Virus record (IMG/VR): IMGVR_UViG_3300027857_000036 | Location: 1 to 42,200 of that record | DNA length: 42,200 nt | From: a virus | Reading direction: 5' to 3' (one strand) | In this document: positions 21,969 to 31,387 of the stretch, in pieces | Position numbering within the stretch: the first letter of the stretch is position 1 | Layout: every line of letters begins with the position of its first letter | Translations under genes and position numbers: made by a program | The notes under the pieces: model-generated | The model's input: only the letters and a program-made list of their open reading frames with translations | Databases searched by the model: none | What the model was told of the DNA's origin: nothing

Positions 21969-23492
21969 TTGGCTGAACGTAACTTGCTCGAGGAACGAGC
22001 ACAACTTTATTCTTCTCTACTCGAGTTTACTAATTATTTCTTCGCCATTCGCACTGGTCGTAAATTCGAATTATCCCAACCTGAAGGACGTGAATCTCAT
22101 TACATAACTATCTGTCGCGCTTTAATGAAAGTAATGAAAGGCGAGACAAAGCGCCTGATAATTAACGTACCTCCTCGCTATGGCAAAACAGAATTACTCA
22201 TACACTTCGTAGCTTGGGCTTTGTCTCAATATCCAGATTCTAATTTCTTATATGTTTCTTACTCTCTAGGTTTGGCTAAGAAACAGACAAAGACAATTCG
22301 TTCAATTGTCAGTACTAAAGAATATAGAGATATATTCGAAGTAGGTATATCAGGTGAAACATCCGCACAGGGAAACTTTGAAACAACTAATGGAGGAACA
22401 GTATATGCTGCCGGAGCCGACGGGGAAATTACAGGTCGTGGGGCTGGTATTAAGGGTAGTAAGCGTTTTGGTGGGTGTATCGTTATTGATGACATCCATA
22501 AGCCTTCTGAAGTCAGTTCAGATACTATTAGACAGTCCGTTAATGATTGGTATTTCAACACCCTGCAATCCAGATTAAATGATCCGGAGAAAACTCCAAT
22601 TATCATGATTGGACAGCGCCTTCATGAAGATGATCTTTGCGCTAACTTAATTAAATCAGGTGATTGGGAGACAGTAATTATTCCGGCGTTAGATGTCGCT
22701 GGAAATGTACTTCACCCAAAAATGCATAGTCGAGAAGCTTTGGCCAAGATGCAAAATACAATGCCTTATGTGTTTTCATCTCAATACCAGCAAGATCCAA
22801 TGCCAGCAGGTGGTGGTATATTCAAGACTGACTGGTTCTATATAGCTGAAGAAGAACCGAATATCCTCACTACTTTCATAACTGCTGATACCGCTGAAAC
22901 AGATAAGAGTTATAACGACGCTACTGTCTTTTCATTCTTCGGTTTGTACAGATTAATGCAAGGTGATATTGAAACTGATATTACTGGATTGCATTGGATT
23001 GATTGTGCTGAATTACGAATAGAACCAAAAGACCTTGAGACTGAGTTTTTGAAGTTTTATCAAGGATGTATGCGTTATAAAGTTAAGCCAAGAGTTGTTG
23101 CTATTGAGAAGAAGAGTACTGGTGTCACACTTCTATCTGCACTAAAGAACATTAGAGGCCTGCAAGTTTTTGATGTTGAACGTACTAAAGCTTCTGGTAA
23201 TAAGACAACTCGATTTTTAGAGATTCAACCCTATATAGCAAGTAAGCAGGTCTCTTTACCAAAAGAAGGTAAACATACATCTTTTGTTGTAGAGCATATG
23301 AGAAAGATCACCGCTAATGACTCGCACCGACATGATGATATTGCAGACACCTTGTATGACGGAATTAAATTAGGCATTATAGACAATGTTATTATGTCTT
23401 ATAATCCAGAACGTATAGCCGCTGATGAGAAAGTTGCTCGCGGTGTGATGGGTAGTTTTCAGAAATTGCTGATGTTACGAAGTCAGCGTTAG
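21969..23492 (+). CDS. Terminase large subunit
   Basis: 507 residues. ATPase part: V-P-P-R-Y-G-K-T (67-74, Walker A), C-I-V-I-D-D (about 170-175, Walker B). Nuclease part: I-T-A-D-T-A (about 302), A-I-E-K-K (about 379) and a C-terminal D-D-I-A-D-T (about 457), the RNase H-like catalytic acids. The start is a TTG with AAGGA 8 bases before; no ATG nearby is in frame. It drives DNA into the prohead. Confidence 0.93.
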   Translation: MAERNLLEERAQLYSSLLEFTNYFFAIRTGRKFELSQPEGRESHYITICRALMKVMKGETKRLIINVPPRYGKTELLIHFVAWALSQYPDSNFLYVSYSLGLAKKQTKTIRSIVSTKEYRDIFEVGISGETSAQGNFETTNGGTVYAAGADGEITGRGAGIKGSKRFGGCIVIDDIHKPSEVSSDTIRQSVNDWYFNTLQSRLNDPEKTPIIMIGQRLHEDDLCANLIKSGDWETVIIPALDVAGNVLHPKMHSREALAKMQNTMPYVFSSQYQQDPMPAGGGIFKTDWFYIAEEEPNILTTFITADTAETDKSYNDATVFSFFGLYRLMQGDIETDITGLHWIDCAELRIEPKDLETEFLKFYQGCMRYKVKPRVVAIEKKSTGVTLLSALKNIRGLQVFDVERTKASGNKTTRFLEIQPYIASKQVSLPKEGKHTSFVVEHMRKITANDSHRHDDIADTLYDGIKLGIIDNVIMSYNPERIAADEKVARGVMGSFQKLLMLRSQR

Positions 23493-23522
23493 ACACAGGA
23501 AGTGTCACCTAGGAGCAGCAAC

Positions 23523-25670
23523 ATGGATGTTGCTAAGAAATACGAAGATGAACTTAACCGTTTAAAGAAAAACGTAAAGAATTCTTACGTTTACTTCCAA
23601 CCTAATTATAAACGTTTCAATGATTTTCGTCGTTTTGTTTTTGATTCTAGTTTAACTGATGATGATAAGATGGTTCTTGATGCACTCAAGAAACCAAAGA
23701 TAGAATTTAATATTGGTGAAGCTTTCATTTCCCGTTTGCGCGGTGAGTTCTCTAAACAACAGCCCTCTATTAAAGTAACTGCCGATGATGGTTCGGAAGT
23801 CTCGTCTCAACTAATTCAATTAATTGAGGATCACTTACGCCACATTCTTTTTGAAGCAAATGAGAATGGATGTGAGTATAACGTCTATACTGACATTCTT
23901 AGCGGTGGTTTCTCTGCAATAAAGATTACTACTGAATATGCGAATCCAATGTCATTTCAGCAAGTAATCAAGTTCGATAGAGTATATGACCCAACTCTCG
24001 TAGGCTTCGATCCTTTGGCAAGACTTCCGCATAAAGGTGATGGAAGATTCTGTTTTGAATTATTCCCTAAGTCCAAAGAAGAATTTGAACATGATTACCC
24101 GGATGTAGATTTGCATGGCATAGACTTTACTCGCAATGTTGATGGATTTAGTTGGTCGTATTCTAATAATCAAGAAGATGTACTTTTAATTTGTGACTTC
24201 TATGAAAAGAAGAAAAAGAAGAAACGTATTGTTCAGTTAGTTAATGGCTATGTCATGCCATTAGAAGATTACGAACTCTTCGAACAGAAATGGAATGAAT
24301 CTGGAATTATCGAACAAGTTCCTGCAATTAAAGGTAAGCCAAGAACAACTGAAATAGAGACAATAGTTCGTTATCGCTTTGTAGAAAATAAAATGCTGGA
24401 ATACAAAGAAACTTCTTATCCAGCTCTTCCGATAGTTTTTGTTGATGGCAATTCAATTGTTATTCGTGAAGGTACTAATCAAGGTGCTTTCATTCAAATG
24501 ACGCGCCCGTATATTTATCATTTGAAAGGTTTGCAACAACTGAAGAACTTCGCTGGTCAAACGCTTGCGAATGAGTTGGAAAATTTAGTTCAGCACAAAT
24601 TTAAAGTTGCTAAAGAATCATTACCTGATGAACAATCTTATTTAGATGCTTATACTAATATTCAAATAGCAAATACTCTTGTCTATAAAGCATTTAAAGA
24701 TAATGATCCCAAGCAAGCTGTTCCACCACCAATGGAGATACAACGTGTTCCGCCGCCTTCAGAAGTTATTAGCACGTTCACCCTTGTTGACCAGATGGCT
24801 CAATCAATTCTTGGTTCCTATGATGCTAGCCTTGGGATTAATGACAATCAGTTATCGGGTACTGCTATTGTCGAAGGAGCAACTCAATCCAATGCCGCAG
24901 CTATGCCTTATATTGTTGGATTTCTCCAAGCATTAAGTCAAGTTGCTAATATTGTTGTGCAGATGATTCCGAAATATTACAAAACTCCAAGAACAATTCC
25001 TACAGTAAATGGAGATGGTCAGCGTTCTTATCAGGATATAAATAAACCTGGACAAGTTTCTTTTAATTACAATGAGAATGTTCTTTCAGTAAAAGTAGAA
25101 GCCGGTGTTAATTTCGCAATTCAGAAAGCACGTACATGGAATCAGATTGTAATGATGAGCCAATCAATGCCAGTGTTCGGTCAATTCATGAATGCTAAAG
25201 GATTAAAATTTATTGTCAATTTAATGGAAGTCGATAATCAACAAGAACTCAAAGAACTTGCGGATCAATTCATGCAAGAGATGGCACAACAACAACAAAT
25301 GCAAATGAAGATGCAACAACAGCAAATGCAAAACAATCCTGCTGTTCTCAAACAAAAAAATGAAGCGATGAAAATGCAACTTGATGCGCAACTTGGCCGA
25401 GCAGAATTGCAAGTCAAAGGTGCGAAATTAGCTGTTGACAAACAACAAGCTGATACAGATTTCATGAAAGTTTTGGCAGAAATGCACAATGCTAAAGCTC
25501 AACTTGTAGCACAATCAGAAAAAGCACATGCTGAAGAAACTCGTGCTGCGGTTGATCTTGCTATCAAGCATACAGATATGAAACATTCTCATGTAATAGA
25601 TCACTTGAGCTTAATGCATGAAATTGAAAAATCAAAAAGGGAAGCGAAGAATGCAAGGTCCAACATTTGA
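23523..25670 (+). CDS. P22-like portal protein
   Basis: 715 residues, the P22-type portal length class. The ATG at 23523 has AGGAG upstream; an in-frame GTG at 23502 is less likely. The N-terminal W/F-x-F-rich and K-P-K-I-E-F-N-I motif (about 56-66), the long central region, and a C-terminal Gln/Met-rich coiled coil (about 590-630) fit the barrel of P22-like portals. It forms the ring through which DNA passes. Confidence 0.85.
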   Translation: MDVAKKYEDELNRLKKNVKNSYVYFQPNYKRFNDFRRFVFDSSLTDDDKMVLDALKKPKIEFNIGEAFISRLRGEFSKQQPSIKVTADDGSEVSSQLIQLIEDHLRHILFEANENGCEYNVYTDILSGGFSAIKITTEYANPMSFQQVIKFDRVYDPTLVGFDPLARLPHKGDGRFCFELFPKSKEEFEHDYPDVDLHGIDFTRNVDGFSWSYSNNQEDVLLICDFYEKKKKKKRIVQLVNGYVMPLEDYELFEQKWNESGIIEQVPAIKGKPRTTEIETIVRYRFVENKMLEYKETSYPALPIVFVDGNSIVIREGTNQGAFIQMTRPYIYHLKGLQQLKNFAGQTLANELENLVQHKFKVAKESLPDEQSYLDAYTNIQIANTLVYKAFKDNDPKQAVPPPMEIQRVPPPSEVISTFTLVDQMAQSILGSYDASLGINDNQLSGTAIVEGATQSNAAAMPYIVGFLQALSQVANIVVQMIPKYYKTPRTIPTVNGDGQRSYQDINKPGQVSFNYNENVLSVKVEAGVNFAIQKARTWNQIVMMSQSMPVFGQFMNAKGLKFIVNLMEVDNQQELKELADQFMQEMAQQQQMQMKMQQQQMQNNPAVLKQKNEAMKMQLDAQLGRAELQVKGAKLAVDKQQADTDFMKVLAEMHNAKAQLVAQSEKAHAEETRAAVDLAIKHTDMKHSHVIDHLSLMHEIEKSKREAKNARSNI

Positions 25671-25809
25671 AGAACTTAAAGCAGCAATTGAAGTATTCAA
25701 GAGATATGGTGTTACTGCTAAAGAACTTTATGAATGTTTGAGTAAAAGAGTGAAAGATTTAGATGAGGATTTTGAAGATGAAGAAACAGAATTGCGCAAA
25801 GAAATCTGA
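25651..25809 (+). CDS. Small acidic protein after portal
   Basis: 52 residues; the ATG lies inside the portal gene (20-base overlap), behind GAAGCGAAGA. Helix F-E-E-L-K-A-A-I-E-V-F-K-R-Y-G, then a strongly acidic C-terminus (DLDEDFEDEE). Unknown. Confidence 0.5.
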   Translation: MQGPTFEELKAAIEVFKRYGVTAKELYECLSKRVKDLDEDFEDEETELRKEI

Positions 25810-25903
25810 TTTAGTTAAGATGAAAAAACAGATTCTTAAAGAAGATCATAAAGAAGATGATAAGAAGTACGTTAAGAAATCAGATAAACGCAGAAAGAAG
25901 TAA
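25778..25903 (+). CDS. 41-residue Lys-rich peptide
   Basis: Overlaps the acidic gene by 32 bases in another frame, with GAGG 10 bases upstream. Almost half of its residues are Lys or Arg. It may bind nucleic acid or pair with the acidic neighbour. Confidence 0.4.
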   Translation: MKKQNCAKKSDLVKMKKQILKEDHKEDDKKYVKKSDKRRKK

Positions 25904-25926
25904 TCAACCTAAAGGAGTACATTAAC

Positions 25927-26124
25927 ATGGCAAATATATCAATGCACGATCATCCAATGCATAAAGGTCCGCATCATGATAAATACATTCACGAACACAA
26001 TCGTGGTTCGGGTTCTTTCGGTGGTGCTAAACATGAAACTTCTATGGAAAAATTAGAAGGTCATCTTAAGTCAGAAGATGTTGTGGGCCATCAAGGGAAG
26101 ATGAGTAATAAAGGATCTTATTAA
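25927..26124 (+). CDS. His-rich small protein
   Basis: 65 residues with ten or more His in the N-terminal half ([11 protein letters not shown]), Gly/Ser in the middle. A strong AAAGGAG site. Possibly metal-binding or a minor virion protein; no family known to me. Confidence 0.55.
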   Translation: MANISMHDHPMHKGPHHDKYIHEHNRGSGSFGGAKHETSMEKLEGHLKSEDVVGHQGKMSNKGSY

Positions 26125-26126
26125 TT

Positions 26127-26282
26127 ATGCCTTTGAAGAAAGGAAAGGGTAAGAAAGTCATTAGCGAAAATATTCGCGAAATGGTGAATGCGGGGCATCC
26201 TCAAAAACAGGCTGTTGCAGCTGCATTAAGTACTGCAAGGAAATCTGGAAAAAAGATTCCCCGCAAATCTTCTAAAAAATAA
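26127..26282 (+). CDS. DUF6496-like small basic protein
   Basis: 51 residues: [16 protein letters not shown], then [15 protein letters not shown]. This pattern is frequent in phage genomes near portal genes and resembles DUF6496-type proteins. It has a basic tail. Function unknown. Confidence 0.6.
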   Translation: MPLKKGKGKKVISENIREMVNAGHPQKQAVAAALSTARKSGKKIPRKSSKK

Positions 26283-26299
26283 AGTTAAAGGATAGCTTT

Positions 26300-26527
26300 A
26301 TGTTCTCAAAATATTTCACCAATCCTACAGGTTGGTATGAATATGAAAAAGGAACATTTGGTTGGTCATTAGAATTATTTAAAAAGGATGAACAAATGAA
26401 ACCAAAGAAAAAATCTGCTCCATCAAAAGGAAAAATGATTCCCGATAAAAAACCAGAAAATTCCTATCAGAAGGGTGCTAAGCGCGCAGTAAAATCTCGC
26501 AATGCTGGTAAACGAGAAGGTTGTTAA
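26300..26527 (+). CDS. Small basic protein
   Basis: 75 residues, aromatic N-terminus (MFSKYFTNPTGWYEYEKG) and Lys-rich C-terminus. AAAGGA site. Unknown; may be a minor DNA-associated virion protein. Confidence 0.5.
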   Translation: MFSKYFTNPTGWYEYEKGTFGWSLELFKKDEQMKPKKKSAPSKGKMIPDKKPENSYQKGAKRAVKSRNAGKREGC

Positions 26528-26531
26528 AGTA

Positions 26532-26720
26532 ATGCTTCAGCTTAATCCGCCATTGCCTATGCAAACTCCAAAAGGTTCTGGATTGGCTTGGGTTTTATTA
26601 GATTATGGTGCTGAACATGATCTAATGTGGGTTGTTGTTATTGATGAAACAAGAGAGATCTGGACATTCAGAAATCCAGAGATTCGTGCATGTAAAAATA
26701 TTACAATGGGAAGAAAATAA
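26532..26720 (+). CDS. Widespread small phage protein (LQLNPPLP type)
   Basis: 62 residues from the ATG at 26532. The sequence MLQLNPPLPMQTPKG, then H-D-L-M-W-V, T-F-R-N-P-E-I-R and N-I-T-M-G-R, matches a small beta-rich protein found in a great many phages. No established function. Confidence 0.7.
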   Translation: MLQLNPPLPMQTPKGSGLAWVLLDYGAEHDLMWVVVIDETREIWTFRNPEIRACKNITMGRK

Positions 26721-26721
26721 A

Positions 26722-27117
26722 ATGAGCGGCTGTCATGTTCCAACTTCAATCAGTACTATCGGTAACATTGCTTATTGCCATACTTATTCTGGTGGTGGCT
26801 GCGGTTGTCCCTGTCACAATGGCCTCATCTCTAATCCGAAATGCTGGTGTACTTGTAACAAAATTGCGGCAAATTTAACGATATCTACTGATCCTAAATT
26901 ACTCAAACTTGAAGAAGATCTTAATGTTCTACGTAGAACATTTAGGGATTTTTTCGAGGATAACAAAGACAGAATGGTACAAATTTTGTCTAAATTAGAG
27001 ATCTTTCTGAAGACTGAACGTCCAAAAAAACCACATACTTGTCCTGTCTGCCAAGGTAAATCTAGTCAAATAATTAAATGTCTTCCGTGTGATGGCAAAG
27101 GAATTGTATGGGGATGA
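26722..27117 (+). CDS. Cys-rich protein with DnaJ-type zinc finger
   Basis: 131 residues. An N-terminal Cys cluster (C-G-C-P-C-H ... C-W-C-T-C, about 26-47), a central helix, and a C-terminal C-P-V-C-Q-G-K ... C-L-P-C-D-G-K-G (about 110-128), the DnaJ zinc-finger pattern. It is the third such protein in the window. The start was chosen at the ATG after GGGAAGAAAATAA. Confidence 0.6.
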   Translation: MSGCHVPTSISTIGNIAYCHTYSGGGCGCPCHNGLISNPKCWCTCNKIAANLTISTDPKLLKLEEDLNVLRRTFRDFFEDNKDRMVQILSKLEIFLKTERPKKPHTCPVCQGKSSQIIKCLPCDGKGIVWG

Positions 27118-27368
27118 AGGAATCTTTTTCTTATTATGGTCGAATGGATGAGTTGCAGTTTCCTCCTAAACATTCAATTGCAGATGATTTACTTAAAGAA
27201 AGGAAAAAAAAACAAATGGAAGATGCAAAAGAAATGGAAGAGCGCATTAAACGTCATATCACAGAATGCAAACGTGAAGTAATCAAACGTATTGATAATT
27301 TATTTAAATCTAAAGGAGATACAAATGGAAACAGTAAAACAAGTGAGCGAGATTCCGGCATTAAATGA
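27108..27368 (+). CDS. Small coiled-coil protein
   Basis: 86 residues. The ATG at 27108 overlaps the previous gene by 10 bases (27114 is an alternative). A long Lys/Glu-rich helix follows from about residue 28 to 70. It overlaps the next gene by 44 bases. Unknown. Confidence 0.5.
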   Translation: MGMKESFSYYGRMDELQFPPKHSIADDLLKERKKKQMEDAKEMEERIKRHITECKREVIKRIDNLFKSKGDTNGNSKTSERDSGIK

Positions 27369-27573
27369 AATTGTTCAGAACATTGAAAATGTTTTTAAAA
27401 TAATTGATCGATACCAAAATTCACGACCCGGTTCAATTGCTTTTACTAAATTAGAAGAAGCAATTCTTTGGTTGCAAGTGATGGTACATAATATTCCTGT
27501 TAAAGAAAATGTTGCTGAACCACTAGCCGTAGAAACAAATTTACCACCAATTGTAGATGCAGTTGCAGCATAA
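27325..27573 (+). CDS. Acb2/Tad1-like helical hairpin candidate
   Basis: 82 residues from the ATG behind AAAGGAG. The middle, R-P-G-S-I-A-F-T-K-L-E-E-A-I-L-W-L (about 34-50), strongly resembles the S-x-A-x-T-K-L-E-E-A-x-M-W-L core of the small Acb2/Tad1-domain family, known as sponges for cyclic nucleotide signals of CBASS or Thoeris defence. Helices flank it. Binding is inferred only from the motif. Confidence 0.55.
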   Translation: METVKQVSEIPALNEIVQNIENVFKIIDRYQNSRPGSIAFTKLEEAILWLQVMVHNIPVKENVAEPLAVETNLPPIVDAVAA

Positions 27574-27584
27574 GAAAAACACTA

Positions 27585-27676
27585 TTGACACAGAAGAAAT
27601 TCTGGGCGTAGGCTGATTGTACGGAACTATCCGGTAAAATAGTCGCTTACTCGAAGTGCGGATCGAGGCAATACGC
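27585..27676 (+). promoter_or_regulatory. Structured leader of the capsid genes
   Basis: A TTGACA at 27585-27590 (weak -10, TAGGCT) precedes a compact fold at 27606-27676: GCGTA/TACGC closes two hairpins, CGGA-ACTA-TCCG (27622-27633) and CTCGA/TCGAG (27650-27667). The stretch is G+C-richer than its surroundings and lies about 40 bases before the scaffold ATG. It looks like a cis-acting RNA, perhaps setting coat/scaffold expression. Confidence 0.45.
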
Positions 27677-27715
27677 TGACAACGGCAACAGTCAATGTAA
27701 GAGGGACACGGGCTT

Positions 27716-28414
27716 ATGGATCAAGCCGAAGGGATGCAACATCAGAATATAGCTCCTGTTGTACCACCTGAAGTTGCGCAAGAAGCGCAAGAGAAGGTGT
27801 TGAAGCAAAGTGAAGTCAATGAGCTGGTAGGCCGAATTAAACATGAAGCTTATCAGAAAGGATTGCGAGAAGGCTCTTCTCAACAGCCTGCACAGCCAAT
27901 GCAACCCGGACAATCTACGCAAATTGGCGGTGGCTTAGGTGGAATGCCTTCGATCACGGAAGATCAAGTCCGGCAATTAATTGCGGATGAATCGCAGAAG
28001 CAAGCTCAGATGGCAGCAGCACATAACACTTTGAATTCTTTCGTACAGCAAATGGGTGCAGGGAAAGGTAAATATTCTGATTTTGACGAGACTGTCGCAA
28101 AGTTAGGTGATCTAAAACATTACCCGCACATTGTGCAACTAGCGGCAGGCGAAGGAAATGCTGGGGATATAATGTATGAACTGGGACGGAACCCAGGCAA
28201 AGTTGCCTCGCTAACAACACTTGCTTACATCAATCCCGATCTCGCCAAACTTGAAATGAAAAAGCTTGCTGATTCAATTCGAACAAATGAACAGCAATCT
28301 AAATCACCTTCTGTAGATGAACCATTAAGTCAAGTCAAGCCCTCCACGGTTGGCGCAGATAATGGTTCGAATACTGTTCGTGATTTAAGACGTAAATCTT
28401 GGGCGAGAGCTTAA
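27716..28414 (+). CDS. Scaffolding protein
   Basis: 232 residues, low-complexity and charged: a Gln/Pro-rich N-terminal part, a helical middle with Y-S-D-F-D-E-T-V, and a basic C-terminus ending RDLRRKSWARA. Position between portal and coat and the basic tail (coat-binding in P22 scaffold) support the call. AAGAGGG precedes the ATG. Confidence 0.75.
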   Translation: MDQAEGMQHQNIAPVVPPEVAQEAQEKVLKQSEVNELVGRIKHEAYQKGLREGSSQQPAQPMQPGQSTQIGGGLGGMPSITEDQVRQLIADESQKQAQMAAAHNTLNSFVQQMGAGKGKYSDFDETVAKLGDLKHYPHIVQLAAGEGNAGDIMYELGRNPGKVASLTTLAYINPDLAKLEMKKLADSIRTNEQQSKSPSVDEPLSQVKPSTVGADNGSNTVRDLRRKSWARA

Positions 28415-28474
28415 GAAACAGTAAGGCCGTTATCTCCAATTAAGAAATGGATTTTTTAACTTGGAGTAATAGAC

Positions 28475-29803
28475 ATGGCTCTACCTACTAATGTACTTCA
28501 ACAAGTACAAACGTATCAACGTTCTAACTTAGCGTTATTGGAAAACTTAAATTGTTTTTTAAATATCGCGAATACTCGATTTAAAGACTTCGAAAAAATT
28601 ACTGCAAACTTGGGAAGCACTGTCACGTTTGATTTGCCTCCACGTTTTCAGACTGCGCAAGGTTTAGTTGCTTCATTCCAACCTGCAGTTCAACGTGTTC
28701 AAAATCTTGTTTGCGACCAAGCTAATAACACTTCTTATGCTTTCACTGCACAAGAAAGAATTTTCAATGTTGAGAAAGATACTGAATCTTACATGGAAAT
28801 GTTTGGTCGATCTGCTGTTGCTGAAATGGGTGCTTTCATTGAATCGAATTTAGCATTGAATGCACATAGTGCTGTTCCAGTTAATACCATTGTAAATGCT
28901 CAAACTGTTCCGACTGGTGCATTACATACTGAATCAGGTCCTTTCCGTTTCTTTGGTGACGGTGTAACAGCAATTAATTCTTATCAGCAATTAGCGCAGA
29001 TGATTGCGAACTTTAAAAACTTTGGCAGCGTTAATCAAGGCATTAAAGTTATTCTGCCTGATGTCAACATTCCACCGATTGTTGGTACTGGGTTAAATCA
29101 ATTTGCACCTACTCGTAACAATGACATTGCAATGTCTTGGGAAGTTGGTGAGTTTGGTACTCCACCAGTAATGTATTATCAATCTAACTTATTGCCGACT
29201 CACGTGTCTGGTAATGTTGGTGTAAATGGCACGACTTTAACTGTGTTATCTACCAATGATCCTACTGGCGCTGCAATCTCTCAAATTACTTTTAGTGGCG
29301 CTGGAACAAGTGATGCAAATGCAATTTTCTCCGGAGACTTATTGCAATTCCAAGATAATGTTTCTGGCCAACCAAATATGCGTTATCTCACTTTCATCGG
29401 ACATGTTATTTCTAACCAACCTGTGCAAGTCAGAGCTTTAGCAAATGCTGCTTCGGATAGTTCTGGTCATGTTGTAGTGAATATTACCCCAACTCTCCAA
29501 TCAACTCCGGGTGGAACACAAAACATTAACAACAATATTGTTGCTGGCATGCAAGTTAAAGCATTGCCATCACATCGTTGCGGTTTAGTAATTGGTGGTG
29601 ATGCGCTTTATATCGCAATGCCAAAATTACCAGATCAATATCCATTCCCGACCGCAGCTGAATATGATCCAGATAGCGGTGTATCCATGCGTATGACTTA
29701 TGGTTCGCTCTTCGGTCAGAACCAAATGGGTATGATTCATGACGCGACATGGGGTTCGGTCTTGGTGCCAGAATATTCCATGCGTATTGCATTCCCGATG
29801 TAA
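28475..29803 (+). CDS. Major capsid protein, P22 coat-like
   Basis: 442 residues, close to P22 gp5 length. It begins MALPTNVL with N-terminal helices, then G-S-T-V-T-F-D-L-P-P-R-F (about 48-59), and an expanded domain typical of P22-like coat folds (HK97 fold with an insertion). TTGGAG lies before the ATG. The product of the scaffold gene just upstream assembles it into proheads. Confidence 0.85.
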   Translation: MALPTNVLQQVQTYQRSNLALLENLNCFLNIANTRFKDFEKITANLGSTVTFDLPPRFQTAQGLVASFQPAVQRVQNLVCDQANNTSYAFTAQERIFNVEKDTESYMEMFGRSAVAEMGAFIESNLALNAHSAVPVNTIVNAQTVPTGALHTESGPFRFFGDGVTAINSYQQLAQMIANFKNFGSVNQGIKVILPDVNIPPIVGTGLNQFAPTRNNDIAMSWEVGEFGTPPVMYYQSNLLPTHVSGNVGVNGTTLTVLSTNDPTGAAISQITFSGAGTSDANAIFSGDLLQFQDNVSGQPNMRYLTFIGHVISNQPVQVRALANAASDSSGHVVVNITPTLQSTPGGTQNINNNIVAGMQVKALPSHRCGLVIGGDALYIAMPKLPDQYPFPTAAEYDPDSGVSMRMTYGSLFGQNQMGMIHDATWGSVLVPEYSMRIAFPM

Positions 29804-29858
29804 TGGAATGGGGAGAGAAATCTCCCCTTATTGAAACGAATTTTAAGGATGAAATTAT

Positions 29859-30656
29859 ATGTCTCAATTAGACCCAATTGTTAATCAACCCTCATTTTAT
29901 ATTAATGGTTTGCAAATCTCTAATGATGCTACTACCCCAAATAGCGTAATTGATATTGCAGCAGGTCAATGTAGAGATTCAAATAATATTATTGATATGG
30001 TATTGGGAGATTTTTTAAATGAAGGAGCGGGAACGGCAAACTCTAGCACCTCCCTCAATGCAGCTATTAATGGTGTTAATGGGTTGGATACTGGTTCTCT
30101 TGCAGCAAGCAAAGTTTATGCGGTATATGTAATCGGCGATTCCAGCAATAAACAGCCAGTTGGCACAATTTTATCTTTGAATCAAAGTGTCCCTGCGCTT
30201 CCTTTTGGATATGATTCTTATCGAAAGATTGGATACATGACTACTGATTCCAGTTCGCATTTCTTAGTTGGTTATTGGTCAGCTTCCGCTATTGGTGTAA
30301 GAACTTTCTATTATGATATTCCAATTTCAGTTGGAACTACTGCTAGTTCTGGTACGTTAGCTCAAGTTGATTTAACTAAATTTGTACCTTTAGTTAATAA
30401 TATCCCAGTATGGTTGCAAGTTAGTTTATCAGGGACGGCAAATGATACTTTAACTATTCAGCCAGGAAATGCTTCTGCTAGTGGTGTCACTGTATTACTT
30501 ACGGCGCAAGTAACTAGCCAAGCATTCACTGATAATGTAAAAGTATTGGCGCAAACAGTTGCCATCTCTACAGTGCCTTCTCCTACTATTAACTACAAGA
30601 ATAGTGGTACTGATACTATTACTATGAAAGTAGTAGGTTATGACGTTTCATTATAA
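29859..30656 (+). CDS. Virion structural protein after coat
   Basis: 265 residues, beta-rich; Ser/Thr/Val-rich with segments such as AASKVYAVYVIGDSSNKQP and a C-terminal Ig-like half (about 150-265). It occupies the place of a decoration or neck protein. AAGGATG site. The role is inferred from position. Confidence 0.6.
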   Translation: MSQLDPIVNQPSFYINGLQISNDATTPNSVIDIAAGQCRDSNNIIDMVLGDFLNEGAGTANSSTSLNAAINGVNGLDTGSLAASKVYAVYVIGDSSNKQPVGTILSLNQSVPALPFGYDSYRKIGYMTTDSSSHFLVGYWSASAIGVRTFYYDIPISVGTTASSGTLAQVDLTKFVPLVNNIPVWLQVSLSGTANDTLTIQPGNASASGVTVLLTAQVTSQAFTDNVKVLAQTVAISTVPSPTINYKNSGTDTITMKVVGYDVSL

Positions 30657-30679
30657 AGCTATGAATCAGGGATTGATAT

Positions 30680-31387
30680 ATGGCTTATACGGTAACGGAG
30701 CTGATTAATCGTGCGTATAATTTATCACAAGTTGTTTCTCGCGAACTTGAAATAGTAAGCGGTCAGCAGACTAGTGATGGATTAACTTGGTTAAATGCTC
30801 TGTTATCGTTGAAATCAGCACACTCAAGATTGATTCCTTATTATCAGCAATATCAGTTTAATGCAGTCATAGGACAGGAAGAATATTTCGTACCTGAATT
30901 GGTACAGCCAGAAACTCTTACATTTAATATTGGTCCGGTGCGTTATTCAACGCAGCCAGTTTCACGTCGTCCTTACTTTGGCGCAGGTCGTGTGGATAAT
31001 ATCACCTCTCTTCCTTTCAATTGGCATTTTGAAAGAGTATTGGGTGGAAGCAATATTTTCCTCTACTTCATTCCAGATCAAAATTACCCGATAAAGATTT
31101 GGGGGAAATTTGGATTTGATAATGTCACTTTAGAACAAGATTTACTTCTTACTTATGATGAATATTACATTGATTATCTTCGCTATCGTTTAGCACTTCG
31201 TATTTGTTCTGAATACGGCATTCCAATGCAGCCACAAGCAATGGATGAACTCAGAGAACTCGAAGAAGCAATGACTGATGTAAGTCCGCCAGATATGACA
31301 TTGACTAAGTATTCTAATCTTGGTGGAGAGACTGGAATTAATTGGGGCGATATCAATATTGGTCGTGGGTGGAGGCCTGGAAATTGA
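30680..31387 (+). CDS. gp4-like head-tail adaptor
   Basis: 235 residues. The start Y-T-V-T-E-L-I-N-R-A-Y (about 3-13) and helix-strand pattern with W-L-N-A-L-L resemble packaged-DNA stabilization gp4 family proteins. It sits between the coat cluster and the gp10-like gene exactly as in P22-like phages. The stop overlaps the next start. Confidence 0.6.
   Translation: MAYTVTELINRAYNLSQVVSRELEIVSGQQTSDGLTWLNALLSLKSAHSRLIPYYQQYQFNAVIGQEEYFVPELVQPETLTFNIGPVRYSTQPVSRRPYFGAGRVDNITSLPFNWHFERVLGGSNIFLYFIPDQNYPIKIWGKFGFDNVTLEQDLLLTYDEYYIDYLRYRLALRICSEYGIPMQPQAMDELRELEEAMTDVSPPDMTLTKYSNLGGETGINWGDINIGRGWRPGN

Noticed and set aside
25221-25489. Cys/His-rich frames on -
   Set aside because: Shadows of the Gln/Met-rich coiled coil at the portal C-terminus.
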